The notes under the pieces: generated by a model
What the model saw: the letters and a program-made list of their open reading frames with translations, nothing else
What the model was told of the DNA's origin: nothing
The model's database searches: none
Made by a program: the position numbers and the translations under genes
In this document: piece by piece, positions 18,334 to 26,018 of the stretch
Layout: every line of letters starts with the position of its first letter
Numbering within the stretch: position 1 is the stretch's first letter
DNA from: JBBDWR01 sp040902745
GTDB taxonomy: Bacteria > Actinomycetota > UBA4738 > HRBIN12
Direction: 5' to 3'
Assembly: GCA_040902745.1 (NCBI GenBank)
Contig: JBBDWR010000010.1
Span: forward strand, 1-64,000
Length of the DNA: 64,000 bases

Positions 18334-18744
18334 ATGCACGAGGAGCGCATCAGGATCCGCTGGAGCGACATGGATGCCTACGGCCATGTGAACAACGCGA
18401 CCTACCTGAACTACCTGGAGGAGTGTCGCGACGCCTGGGCCGAACGCGTGCTCGGGCCGGTTGCCCCCGCCTGGGACTTCGTCCTGGCGCACGTCGGGAT
18501 CGATTTCCGCACCCAGCTGACCCAGACGGATGGCGAGATCGTCGTGACCTGTCGGCTCTCGTCGATCGGCACGTCGAGCATCCGGACGAACGAGGAGATC
18601 CGCAAGGCGGCGGACGGTACGTTGTCCGCGCAGGCCGAGGCCGTCATCGTTCCCCGCGACCCGGATGCCGGCCGTTCACGCCCGCTCACCGACGCGGAGC
18701 GCCGCGCGCTCGAAACAGAGCTGACGAAGACCACGCAGCCCTAG
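18334..18744 (+). CDS. hotdog-fold acyl-CoA thioesterase (YbgC/4HBT family)
   Basis: The 136-residue protein has the 4HBT signature IRWSDMDAYGHVNNATYLNYLEE at residues 8-30, with Asp14 likely in the catalytic position and the HVNN loop conserved. It should hydrolyse an acyl-CoA or 4-hydroxybenzoyl-CoA-like thioester; the chain preference cannot be told. ATG at 18334 has GAGAGGGG five bases upstream. It follows larE by 43 bp on the same strand with no terminator between, so the two may be co-transcribed, though no shared pathway is evident. Confidence 0.88.
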   Translation: MHEERIRIRWSDMDAYGHVNNATYLNYLEECRDAWAERVLGPVAPAWDFVLAHVGIDFRTQLTQTDGEIVVTCRLSSIGTSSIRTNEEIRKAADGTLSAQAEAVIVPRDPDAGRSRPLTDAERRALETELTKTTQP

Positions 18745-18807
18745 ACGAACCGAGTGACTCGATGCGTGGTTTCGACGCGCAAAGGGCCGAACGTTCGGAA
18801 GTGATCG

Positions 18808-20097
18808 CTACTTGACCACGCGGCGCGCGTGTTTGAAGTGGTCTCGGTACCAGCCGGTGCCGACCCACATCAGGGTGACGCCGCCGGCGCTGCTGGAGGA
18901 ATCGATCGCCCAGCCGCCGCCCGCGTACACGTCCACGTGGTCGACCGTGCCCCCGCCGCCACTGTAGAAGAGCAGGTCTCCGACCTCCTTGCCCCTCCAA
19001 CCGATCCGTTTGCCGGCCGACGCCATGTCACGTGAGGAACGCTGCGGCAGATCCCATCCGCGATAGTTGCGCGGCGGCGTCGGATCCCAGCCGTAGCCCG
19101 CCTTGCGGATCACCCACCAGGTGATGCCGGAGCAATCGAACCCGCCGACCGGCTGGGCGCCGCAGCAGTAGCCCGATCGGACGCGCTTGGGCCATTCGCC
19201 GCCCCACACGTAGGGATAGCCCGCGTATCGCAGGCCCCACTGGACGATCTTCGCCTTCTGCTCGTTCATCGCAGGCAACTCGAGGCTCGTGTAGCGATCC
19301 ATCTGATCCAGGGTGTATGAGGAAGCGGTTGCCGCTCGGTACAGGGACCACGCAACCTCTGAGCGTGGAAGTTTGGACGTCGGGGTCACGTCCATGCGCT
19401 CGTTGCCGTGGTTGAAGCGCAGGCCGATCCGCATCCCGATCATCGTGGAACCCGTGTAGGGAGAGGTCTTGAATCGGATGCCGTTCTTCGTCCGGAGTTC
19501 GTCGATCCCGGTGATCGGGCCTCGCAGGTGCAGGGCGAGCGTTAGGACCCGGTGCACGACCTGCATCGAAACGCCGTCGTCCGGCTTGATCTTGCCGCCG
19601 ACCTTGTCGATCCAGCCGAGCTTGACGGCTACGCTCGCGAAGTCCCAGAAGTTGGAGGACTTTGGAAGATCGTCGAAGTGGATGTCCGGGTCCGGATTCT
19701 CGTTCGGAGCGAACGCGCGCACGGCCGAACGAAGGAAGAACTTGCGCGGTTCGATCTTGTTGGGTTTGAAGGGCGTCTCGCCGTTGCGCTGTTTGGCGTA
19801 GTCGCGCATCCAGCTGCGGTACTTGCCGACGTAGTCGATGGCGGTCCTGGCCCAGTGTCGCGAGCCCACGTCCGCCCACTTGACGCCGGTGGCGCGCGCA
19901 GCGGAGTCCGGATCGGTCACCGATACGGGGGCGGGAGCGCCGGCTCCTGCGTCGCCGCCCGTGAGGTCGTAGGTCGGGTCGGCGAGCGCAGCGACCGGAG
20001 TGGCCCCCACCGTCAGCGCACATGCCAGCGCGACCGCCGCCGTGGTCATGACGCGGCGCAGGGGTCGATGGAACCGGGGAGACTGCGGAGGCCCCAT
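18808..20097 (-). CDS. secreted NlpC/P60 cell-wall peptidase with SLH-like N-region
   Basis: The 429-residue exported protein has a signal peptide with RPLRR and a hydrophobic core (residues 10-40, cleavage near VAALA-DP). A region of about 75-250 has SLH/WxxDV-like spacing (KWADVGSRHWARTAIDYV, HFDDLPKSSNFWDFASVAVKLGWI). The C-terminal NlpC/P60 hydrolase has Cys322 in GGFDCSGITWW and His387 in TVDHVDVYAGG. It likely cleaves peptidoglycan stem peptides. ATG at 20097 has GAGG eight bases upstream and gives a normal signal peptide; a GTG at 20157 has TAGGGT six bases upstream and could be a leaderless longer start. The two options are not exclusive, since a transcript from that -10 would also serve the ATG. 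Confidence 0.88.
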   Translation of the reverse strand: MGPPQSPRFHRPLRRVMTTAAVALACALTVGATPVAALADPTYDLTGGDAGAGAPAPVSVTDPDSAARATGVKWADVGSRHWARTAIDYVGKYRSWMRDYAKQRNGETPFKPNKIEPRKFFLRSAVRAFAPNENPDPDIHFDDLPKSSNFWDFASVAVKLGWIDKVGGKIKPDDGVSMQVVHRVLTLALHLRGPITGIDELRTKNGIRFKTSPYTGSTMIGMRIGLRFNHGNERMDVTPTSKLPRSEVAWSLYRAATASSYTLDQMDRYTSLELPAMNEQKAKIVQWGLRYAGYPYVWGGEWPKRVRSGYCCGAQPVGGFDCSGITWWVIRKAGYGWDPTPPRNYRGWDLPQRSSRDMASAGKRIGWRGKEVGDLLFYSGGGGTVDHVDVYAGGGWAIDSSSSAGGVTLMWVGTGWYRDHFKHARRVVK

Positions 20098-20163
20098 GTT
20101 CAGTGCCTCGGCGGCCGGCGGTCGGACCTTGAGCGGGTTCGGAAACGTGGACCGCACGCGGGC

Positions 20164-20169
20164 ACCCTA
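20164..20169 (-). promoter_or_regulatory. -10 element TAGGGT of the NlpC/P60 gene
   Basis: TAGGGT on the minus strand is followed by GCCCGC and GTG (20157). It supports either a leaderless GTG start or a 60-base leader to the ATG at 20097. Confidence 0.5.
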
Positions 20170-20230
20170 GCAGGCTGAACACGGCTCCTATCCCCCGACC
20201 GCCCTACACGATCCGTCGAGAGGCGTGCGG

Positions 20231-20236
20231 TAGGCT
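20231..20236 (+). promoter_or_regulatory. -10 element TAGGCT, leaderless start of the 76-residue protein
   Basis: TAGGCT, then GCGCGCC, then ATG at 20244. No ribosome site is seen. It shares the 146-bp spacer with the divergent NlpC/P60 promoter. Confidence 0.6.
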
Positions 20237-20243
20237 GCGCGCC

Positions 20244-20474
20244 ATGCTCGGGGAACAGGAAGCATTGGTGCTCGAGGTCAAGCCGTGGGACGTGCACGGC
20301 GTCGGTTACGTCGACGTCACCGTGGGCTATCCCGATCGAAGCACCGAAACAGCGCGGTTGGGTTCGGAGAGCGTGCCGGACGCGCTGACGAAGGGCGAGC
20401 GTGTGCTCGTGACGCGTGCCGTGAACGTGATCGTCGCCGTCCGTCGGATGCAGGGTTCCGCCGAAGGCGCCTGA
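20244..20474 (+). CDS. small protein of unknown function (beta-rich)
   Basis: The 76-residue protein starts MLGEQEALVLEVKPWDVHGVGYVDVTVGY. Alternating hydrophobic and charged residues and a KGERVLVTRAVNVIVAVRR stretch suggest a small all-beta, OB- or NfeD-like barrel, but I do not recognise a family. There is no cysteine, signal peptide or membrane segment. Its reality is supported by the leaderless promoter pattern and by the coding-like third-position bias. A second small gene follows 49 bp later on the same strand. Confidence 0.65.
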   Translation: MLGEQEALVLEVKPWDVHGVGYVDVTVGYPDRSTETARLGSESVPDALTKGERVLVTRAVNVIVAVRRMQGSAEGA

Positions 20475-20523
20475 GCGCCGAGTGGTGCCCGAGGGATGCT
20501 CGGTTGGTGGAGGTGTTGAGCGG

Positions 20524-20742
20524 ATGTACGACTGGACTTACCTGGATGACAGCGGCGACGAGGTTGGTCGCTCCGAGCGGTTCGCGGATTCCGAGTCGGC
20601 CGAAGCTTGGATCACCACGGCATGGCGCGACCTTGCCGATCGCGGCGTCGAGCAGGTCGAGCTCTTCGACCGGGTTCGCGCGCGCTCGATGTACCGGATG
20701 GGGCTCGAGTCGAGCGACCCGGATGCCGACTCGTCCGGCTAG
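20524..20742 (+). CDS. small acidic protein of unknown function
   Basis: The 72-residue acidic protein starts MYDWTYLDDSGDEVGRSERF and continues with SAEAWITTAWRDLADRGVEQVELFD, a two-strand-plus-helix pattern. I have a sense of similar short proteins in Actinomycetota but know no function. ATG at 20524 has GGAGG about 10 bases upstream; the open frame extends 14 codons further but without a site. Its stop shares the palindrome CTAG (20739-20742) with the stop of the convergent gene. Confidence 0.68.
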   Translation: MYDWTYLDDSGDEVGRSERFADSESAEAWITTAWRDLADRGVEQVELFDRVRARSMYRMGLESSDPDADSSG

Positions 20743-21257
20743 GTGGCGGTCGGTCCCGTCGAGCGCACCTTCTGCACCTGCGTGAGCGCCTCCCGAAGAT
20801 CGGCAAGCCACTCCTCCTGCCGCTGGGCCACGAGACCAACGCACCACGCAAGTGCATGACTCCGACTCCGAGCCACGCCGGCTTCGACGAGGGTATCGAG
20901 CACCTTGCGCTGAGGCATCCGCAGGCGCGTCATCGCCGGAACGGACAGCGTCGTGAACAACAGCTGCGTATCGCCACAGCTCGCTCCCCACGACACGGTG
21001 CGTCCGAACCTGCCCTGTGCCTCGTCAGCGATCCGCATCCGATGTTCGCGGGTGTCCTCACGGAACCCCGTGATCCGGGCGGCGAGCGCGGCCGTCGTGG
21101 TGTCGGGATCGGCCCCGTCGGGCAGGGCGGGCTCGGAGAGCGGACCGATGACGAGGATCTCGTCACGGTCGATCTCCACGTCGGGCGCGCCGGTGAACCA
21201 CCCGTCGGGGATCCGGCCGGCGAACCAACCGCGCAGCTCCTGCTCCTTGGCGCTCAT
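20739..21257 (-). CDS. conserved unknown protein with RHH/helical C-terminal part
   Basis: The 172-residue soluble protein starts MSAKEQELRGWFAGRIPDGWFTGAPDVEIDRDEILVIG. The middle has RITGFREDTREHRMRIADEAQ, and the C-terminal half (MTRLRMPQRKVLDTLVEAGVARSRSHALAWCVGLV) reads like a ribbon-helix-helix or small helical DNA-binding unit, so a regulatory role is possible. I do not know a characterised member. ATG at 21257 has GGAAGG six bases upstream; an in-frame TTG lies two codons earlier. It converges on the 72-residue gene with 4 shared bases. Confidence 0.72.
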   Translation of the reverse strand: MSAKEQELRGWFAGRIPDGWFTGAPDVEIDRDEILVIGPLSEPALPDGADPDTTTAALAARITGFREDTREHRMRIADEAQGRFGRTVSWGASCGDTQLLFTTLSVPAMTRLRMPQRKVLDTLVEAGVARSRSHALAWCVGLVAQRQEEWLADLREALTQVQKVRSTGPTAT

Positions 21258-21387
21258 GGGCAACCTTCCGGTCGATACTTGGTCGATATTGGGAGATTAC
21301 ACCATTACATCGTTTCGTGTGGACCCGCGAGACAGCCCGGTCCGCAGGTGAAGGAGGCCGCTAACTCGGCCTGGACGATCGCTGGCG

Positions 21388-21543
21388 TCAGCTGAGGTAC
21401 GAGTCGGGGTCTTCCTTGAAATCCTCGAGGCAGCCGAGGGAGCAGAACGCATAGCTGACCCCCTGGTACTCCCAGACCGCGGCCGCGGAACTTGGGTCGA
21501 CTTCCATCCCGCACACGGGATCGATCTGGAGCTGTTGCGCCAT
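21388..21543 (-). CDS. YHS-domain mini-protein
   Basis: The 51-residue protein is easy to miss because of its length. It reads MAQQLQIDPVCGMEVDPSS at the start, then YQGVSYAFCSLGCLEDF and ends with DPDSYLS. This is a complete YHS domain: DPVCGMxV, then FCSxxCLxxFxxDPxxY. Cys11, Cys35 and Cys39 form the usual metal-binding set; YHS domains occur in copper ATPases, in mercury/copper-handling proteins and alone. ATG at 21543 has a very strong ribosome site (GAGGAGGGG). It may be an unlinked metal carrier. It lies between a convergent/divergent pair with no obvious operon partner. Confidence 0.88.
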   Translation of the reverse strand: MAQQLQIDPVCGMEVDPSSAAAVWEYQGVSYAFCSLGCLEDFKEDPDSYLS

Positions 21544-21653
21544 GTCCCCTCCTCGGGCTCAGCGGATCGTCGGCAACGCTACCCGACCCCGCGATGGCCG
21601 AGCGTGCCCATAGCGTGGAACACTCCCCGTCGAACGATCTGCGAGGGGGCTTC

Positions 21654-22058
21654 ATGGATTCGCTCGATCTCGAGGTGACGACCCGCGGCCGCGTCGTCAC
21701 CGACCTCACGAAGGAGGTTGCAGGGTTCGCAGCCGCGCACGGCGGCGAAGGACTGGTGCACGTGTTCGCCCCGCACGCGACCGCGGGGCTGGCGCTCCTT
21801 GAGACCGGCGCCGGCTCCGAGGAGGATCTGGAGGAGCTGATCGAGCGGGTGCTCCCGCGCGACGATCGGTACGCCCACCGGCACGGCTCGGCGGGTCACG
21901 GCGGAGATCATGTGCTGCCCGCGATCGTGTCGCCGGCGCTGGTGTTGGCCGTTGACGACGGGCGATTGGTGCTCGGCACGTGGCAAAGCGTGGTGCTCGT
22001 GGATCCGAACCGGGACAACGACGTTCGCCGCATCCGTCTGTCTCTCCTCGCGGGGTGA
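21654..22058 (+). CDS. YjbQ/UPF0047 family protein
   Basis: The 134-residue protein has the family's histidine signature: HVFAPHATAGLALLE near residue 40 and HRHGSAGHGGDHVLPAIVSP near 75-95, ending GTWQSVVLVDPNRDNDVRRIRL. Members such as E. coli YjbQ show weak thiamine-phosphate synthase activity, hence the label secondary thiamine-phosphate synthase, but the physiological role is unsettled. ATG at 21654 with GAGGGGGC seven bases upstream is clearly better than the longer open frame. It converges with the GroES-like gene with 10 bp between stops. Confidence 0.88.
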   Translation: MDSLDLEVTTRGRVVTDLTKEVAGFAAAHGGEGLVHVFAPHATAGLALLETGAGSEEDLEELIERVLPRDDRYAHRHGSAGHGGDHVLPAIVSPALVLAVDDGRLVLGTWQSVVLVDPNRDNDVRRIRLSLLAG

Positions 22059-22068
22059 CGGGCCGGGT

Positions 22069-22521
22069 CTAGAGGTATTGGCCCGGTTCGCGTCCATCCC
22101 GCTCGGGCGCCGGGGCGACCGCCTGGACGTCGCGTTCGCGCAGGAGCAGGTAGTCCTCGCCCTCGAGGTCGACCTCGAGCCCCGCCTGGGGAAGGAAGAG
22201 GATGCGATCGCCCTGCTGGACCCCACGGACCTCGGGTCCCACAAGGGCGACCTCGGCCCACACGCAGCGCTTCGGCGCCGGCTGAGCGGTGGCCGGGATC
22301 AGCAGACCGCCCCGAGACGTCCGTTCTCCGCGATCGGGGTGCTCGACCACGATGCGATCGGCGGTCAGCTTGACCTCGGGAACACGCGAACCGGCGTTGG
22401 CACCGGCAGGTTTCGCGCCCGCCCGTTTCGCGGACGTCGTCTCCTGCTGGCCCGGCGTGGACGCGGGCGCGCCGTCCTTGGGGGCGGCCGGATCGTTCTC
22501 GGCTGTGGAGCTTCGGGTCAT
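22069..22521 (-). CDS. divergent GroES (Cpn10)-like protein with disordered N-terminal extension
   Basis: The 150-residue protein has residues 1-48 low-complexity and Ala/Pro/Lys-rich; residues 49-136 read as a Cpn10 fold: KLTADRIVVEHPDRGERTS, RGGLLIPATAQP (where GroES carries its mobile loop), VWAEVALVGPEVRGVQQGDRILFL, then AGLEVDLEGEDYLLLRERDVQAV. The last segment is very close to the GroES consensus. It may be the GroEL cap or a specialised paralogue; the core groES is expected elsewhere. The start is ATG 22521, with TTG three codons earlier and no clear ribosome site. The unusual tail and unlinked location make cap function an inference. Confidence 0.8.
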   Translation of the reverse strand: MTRSSTAENDPAAPKDGAPASTPGQQETTSAKRAGAKPAGANAGSRVPEVKLTADRIVVEHPDRGERTSRGGLLIPATAQPAPKRCVWAEVALVGPEVRGVQQGDRILFLPQAGLEVDLEGEDYLLLRERDVQAVAPAPERDGREPGQYL

Positions 22522-22578
22522 CTGCGGCAAGTCTACCGACGTCGGTGGAAAGCCCGATCGGGCTCCCGCCCGGGCGGT

Positions 22579-22584
22579 TAGGAT
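22579..22584 (+). promoter_or_regulatory. -10 element TAGGAT of the HemK-like gene
   Basis: TAGGAT, then GCGCGCC, then GTG at 22592. The pattern is the same as at 5610 and 20231 and fixes the start at the GTG rather than the ATG inside the -10 (22583). Confidence 0.55.
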
Positions 22585-22591
22585 GCGCGCC

Positions 22592-23452
22592 GTGAATGCG
22601 AAGGAACTCCTCGACCGGGCGGTCTCGACGCTTAAGGCGTCGGACTCGCTCGACCATTGGCAGGCCGATCGGGATCAGATCGAAGCGGAGGAGCTCCTCA
22701 CGTGGGTGATGGATCATGAGGAGCCCTCGCCTCTCGACGAGATCCCACCCGCTGCGGCGCGTCGGTTCGAACGGTTCGTCGCGCGGCGTGCGACCGGTGA
22801 GCCGGTCCCGTACATCCTCGGGGAGAGCGAGTTCCTCGGGCTGTGGCTGGATGCGAAACCCGGCGTCTTCGTCCCTCGCGATTCCACCGAGTTCCTCGCC
22901 GAGCAGGCGATCCGTCGCTTGCGACTGCGGGGGGACCCGGTCGCGGTCGATCTCGCGTGCGGCTCCGGGGCGGTCGCGCTGGCGATCGCCAACGACGTGT
23001 CCGGGGCGGACGTCACGGGAACCGATCTCGCTCCCGATGCGATCAAGCTGGGCCGTCGCAATGCGCGCAAGCTCGGGTTGGAGGTGCAATTCGTCGTGGG
23101 AGACCTGTTCGCGGGGCTGCCGGCGAGACTCCACGGGATCGTTGATGTGATCACGGTGCATCCGCCGTACGTGGCCGAGGACGAACTCGACCACCTGCCC
23201 GATGAGATCAAGAACTTCGAGCCCGTGCACACCCTGACCGACCACAGCGATGACGGCCTCGGGTTCGTGGAGCGCATGGCGGACGAGGCGTGGAACTGGC
23301 TCTGCAAGAGCGGGTGGGTGTGTGTCGAGATCGCTCCCGACCGAGCCCGCTCGGTCGCGTCGATCCTGCGTTCCGAGGGGTTCCAGGACGTGAAGAGCAC
23401 CAAAGGCGGGATGGGTGTGACGCGCGTGGTGGTCGGGAGAGCGGCGACGTGA
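22592..23452 (+). CDS. HemK/PrmC-like class I SAM methyltransferase with HPPY motif
   Basis: The 286-residue protein has an N-terminal helical part (1-75), then EPVPYILGESEFLGL and FVPRDSTEFLAEQAI as in PrmC, SAM-binding VAVDLACGSGAVALAIA (116-133) and VTGTDLAP. The catalytic NPPY of glutamine methyltransferases is replaced by HPPY (190-193), so the amide-binding Asn is lost. It is therefore probably not the release-factor methylase PrmC but a relative with another substrate. The start is taken at GTG 22592 from the leaderless -10 spacing; nine bases upstream there is also an ATG. It is followed by a peptidase gene 37 bp downstream. Confidence 0.82.
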   Translation: MNAKELLDRAVSTLKASDSLDHWQADRDQIEAEELLTWVMDHEEPSPLDEIPPAAARRFERFVARRATGEPVPYILGESEFLGLWLDAKPGVFVPRDSTEFLAEQAIRRLRLRGDPVAVDLACGSGAVALAIANDVSGADVTGTDLAPDAIKLGRRNARKLGLEVQFVVGDLFAGLPARLHGIVDVITVHPPYVAEDELDHLPDEIKNFEPVHTLTDHSDDGLGFVERMADEAWNWLCKSGWVCVEIAPDRARSVASILRSEGFQDVKSTKGGMGVTRVVVGRAAT

Positions 23453-23489
23453 CCGGTCGCGGCGACCGAGTCGTCGCGCGGAGCACGCG

Positions 23490-25436
23490 GTGAGCGCTCG
23501 GATCGCCGCTCCCTTCGGTACCTGGCGTTCGCCGATCAGCTCGGCGATGGTCGCGCAGGGGCGCGGCTGGCTGTCCGCGGTCGATGTCGACGCAGGCGTC
23601 GTCACGTGGACCGAGGAGCGGCCCTCCGAGGGTGGGCGCGTCGTTCTGGTTCGGGCCGCTCCGTTCGCCGATCCGCAGGACGTCACGCCCGACGGATTCA
23701 ACGTGCGCACGAAAGTGCACGAGTACGGGGGAGGTTCGTACTGGATCCGCGATGGGGTGGTGGTGTTCGCGAACTTTGCCGACCAACGGCTCTACCGTCA
23801 AGATCCCGGCTCCGCGCAACCGGTAGCGATCACGCCCGACACCGATGGGCGCCATCGCTACGCGGACGGACGGTTCCTTCCGGGCGATCGGTGTGTCTGC
23901 GTGCGTGAGCGTCACGAGGACACCGGTGTGATCAACGAGCTGGTGGTGCTCCCGCTCGACGGCTCGACAAAGCCCGTGGTGATCGCCGATGGGCACGACT
24001 TCTTCGCGGCGCCCCGAGCGAACGCGGACGGAACTCGCCTCGCCTGGATCACGTGGGACCAGCCCCGGATGCCGTGGGACGGGACCGAACTATGGGTGGG
24101 AGACCTCGCGGAGGATACAACCGTGTCCGGGGTCCATCCGGTCGCAGGCGGGCCCGACGAATCGATCCTTCAGCCCGCATGGAGCCCGCGGGGTGCGTTG
24201 CACTGCGTGTCCGACCGAACGGGATGGTGGAACCTCTACCGCGTCGAGCACCGCGATCTCCGGCCCTTGCGCGCGATGGACGCGGAGTTCGCGTCCCCGC
24301 CGTGGGAGTTCGGCTATGCGAACTACGGCTTCCTCGACGACGAGAGGATCGTGGTGCTCTACGAGCGCGATACCGTCGGGCACCTCGCGATGCTCGATCC
24401 GGAAGCGGACGAGATGCTCGATCTCGATCTGCCGTTCACGGTGTTCGTCCCTCCCGACGTCGCCGTCGAAGGGTCGACGATCGCCGTGATCGCGGGGGGA
24501 CCGGCGATCGGGCAGTCGGTGGTGTCGGTGGACGTCGCCGCGCGTTCGGTCGAAGTGGCGCGGTCCGGCGCGGAGGTGACGTTCGATCCCGGCTTCGTCT
24601 CGGAGCCGAGGGCGATCGAGTTCCCCACCGACGGAGACCGCACAGCGCACGCGATCTACTACCCGCCGGCGAACCCCTATGTGCGCGCTCCGCAGGATGA
24701 GTTACCGCCGCTCGTCGTGATGAGCCATGGCGGTCCGACCGCCCATGCCGTCCCGGAGTTCGACCTGCGAAAGCTCTTCTGGACAACGAGGGGGTTCGCG
24801 GTCGTCGACGTGAACTACGGTGGGAGCAGCGGCTACGGACGCGCGTACCGTCGGCGGCTCGCGGGGAACTGGGGGGTCGTCGACACCGCCGATTGCATCG
24901 CCGCCGCCCGCTTCCTCGCCGAGCAGGGCGAGGTCGACGGCGATCGCATGACGATACGCGGCGGCAGCGCCGGAGGCTACACGACGCTCTGCGCGCTGAC
25001 GTTCCATAGAGGAGTCTTCGCGGCCGGCGCCAGCTACTACGGCGTTGCGGACGCCGAGGCGCTCGCTCGCGATACCCACAAGTTCGAGTCGCGCTACCTC
25101 GATGGCCTGATCGCTCCCTATCCGCAGGGAGTGGATCTGTATCGGGCCCGGTCGCCGATCCACTACACCGACCTATTGTCGACACCCCTGCTCGTGCTGC
25201 AGGGGGACGAGGACGAGGTCGTCCCGCCGGCGCAGGCCGAGGTTCTCGTCGCCGCGTTGCGGAGCAAGGGACTGCCGTTCGCCTACCTGCTGTTCCCCGG
25301 CGAGCAGCACGGGTTCCGTTCGGCCGAGCACATCCGGCGGGCGCTGGAGGCGGAGCTGTCCTTCTACGGGCAGATCCTCGGCTTCGAGCCCTCGGGCGAC
25401 ATCGAGCCCGTGCGGATCGAGAACCTGCCGGCTTGA
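23490..25436 (+). CDS. S9-family dipeptidyl/acylaminoacyl peptidase
   Basis: The 648-residue protein has a beta-propeller (about 10-390) followed by an alpha/beta hydrolase. Catalytic Ser about 493 is in MTIRGGSAGGYTTL, Asp about 575 in QGDEDEVVPP and His about 607 in PGEQHGFR; VMSHGGPTA supplies the oxyanion loop. It lacks a signal peptide and should act on peptides in the cytoplasm. It resembles the other S9 peptidase (13712-15529) only in architecture: the nucleophile elbow is GGSAGG here and GWSWGG there, so they are not recent duplicates. The start is GTG 23490, 37 bp after the methyltransferase. Confidence 0.9.
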   Translation: MSARIAAPFGTWRSPISSAMVAQGRGWLSAVDVDAGVVTWTEERPSEGGRVVLVRAAPFADPQDVTPDGFNVRTKVHEYGGGSYWIRDGVVVFANFADQRLYRQDPGSAQPVAITPDTDGRHRYADGRFLPGDRCVCVRERHEDTGVINELVVLPLDGSTKPVVIADGHDFFAAPRANADGTRLAWITWDQPRMPWDGTELWVGDLAEDTTVSGVHPVAGGPDESILQPAWSPRGALHCVSDRTGWWNLYRVEHRDLRPLRAMDAEFASPPWEFGYANYGFLDDERIVVLYERDTVGHLAMLDPEADEMLDLDLPFTVFVPPDVAVEGSTIAVIAGGPAIGQSVVSVDVAARSVEVARSGAEVTFDPGFVSEPRAIEFPTDGDRTAHAIYYPPANPYVRAPQDELPPLVVMSHGGPTAHAVPEFDLRKLFWTTRGFAVVDVNYGGSSGYGRAYRRRLAGNWGVVDTADCIAAARFLAEQGEVDGDRMTIRGGSAGGYTTLCALTFHRGVFAAGASYYGVADAEALARDTHKFESRYLDGLIAPYPQGVDLYRARSPIHYTDLLSTPLLVLQGDEDEVVPPAQAEVLVAALRSKGLPFAYLLFPGEQHGFRSAEHIRRALEAELSFYGQILGFEPSGDIEPVRIENLPA

Positions 25437-25514
25437 GCGCCGCGGTCGAGCGGGTCGCCCGTCGGGTCCCGACGGAAGCGGGACCCTTGGCGTTCCCGCT
25501 GCTGTCCCGGCAGA

Positions 25515-25520
25515 TATCGT
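25515..25520 (+). promoter_or_regulatory. -10 element TATCGT of the mauE-like operon
   Basis: TATCGT, then GAAGAC, then ATG at 25527. No -35 is evident. Confidence 0.45.
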
Positions 25521-25526
25521 GAAGAC

Positions 25527-26018
25527 ATGCGACGCCGCGAGGTCCTGCTCGACGTGCTGCACATCCTCGCCCGTGCCCTTCTCGGTGGGCTGTTGCTGTG
25601 GGCCGGGATCGGCAAGGCGTTCGATCGCCAGGGGTCGATCCTCGCTGTGAACGGGTACGACGTGCTTCCCGAGGCGTTCGTGGAGCCTGTCGCGATCATC
25701 CTGCCGTGGCTGGAGATCCTGCTCGGGGTGTTGCTCGTGCTGGGTCTCTTCACGCGAGCTGCGGGCATCGCCTCCGCCACGCTCATGGGCGTGTTCATCG
25801 CCGGGATGCTGCAGGCGAGGGCTCGCGGGCTCCAGATCGACTGCGGGTGCTTCGGCGGCGGAGGCGCCGGCGAAGGCGTCTCGTGGTTCGACGTTCTGCG
25901 CGACGTTCCCTTGTTCGCGGCCGGTGTGTTCCTCGCGATACGACCGGAGGGGCCGTGGAGGCTCGACACCTATTTCCGAACGGAGGAGAGGCACGATGAC
26001 GACCTCGTCGAAGCGTAA
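25527..26018 (+). CDS. MauE/DoxX-like membrane protein
   Basis: The 163-residue protein has four hydrophobic helices (about 10-30, 50-70, 75-95, 120-140). The hallmark IDCGCFGGGG (about 107-116), with two cysteines one residue apart, is typical of MauE-type members of the DoxX group. Such proteins usually pair with a secreted thioredoxin-like protein and are thought to pass electrons to or from its disulfide. That partner is the next gene, which overlaps by 23 bp. GRAVY-type hydropathy and positive ends suit an inner-membrane location. Confidence 0.85.
   Translation: MRRREVLLDVLHILARALLGGLLLWAGIGKAFDRQGSILAVNGYDVLPEAFVEPVAIILPWLEILLGVLLVLGLFTRAAGIASATLMGVFIAGMLQARARGLQIDCGCFGGGGAGEGVSWFDVLRDVPLFAAGVFLAIRPEGPWRLDTYFRTEERHDDDLVEA

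Noticed and set aside
22592..23452. Release-factor glutamine methyltransferase PrmC
   Set aside because: The catalytic NPPY is changed to HPPY, and there is no prfA beside it.
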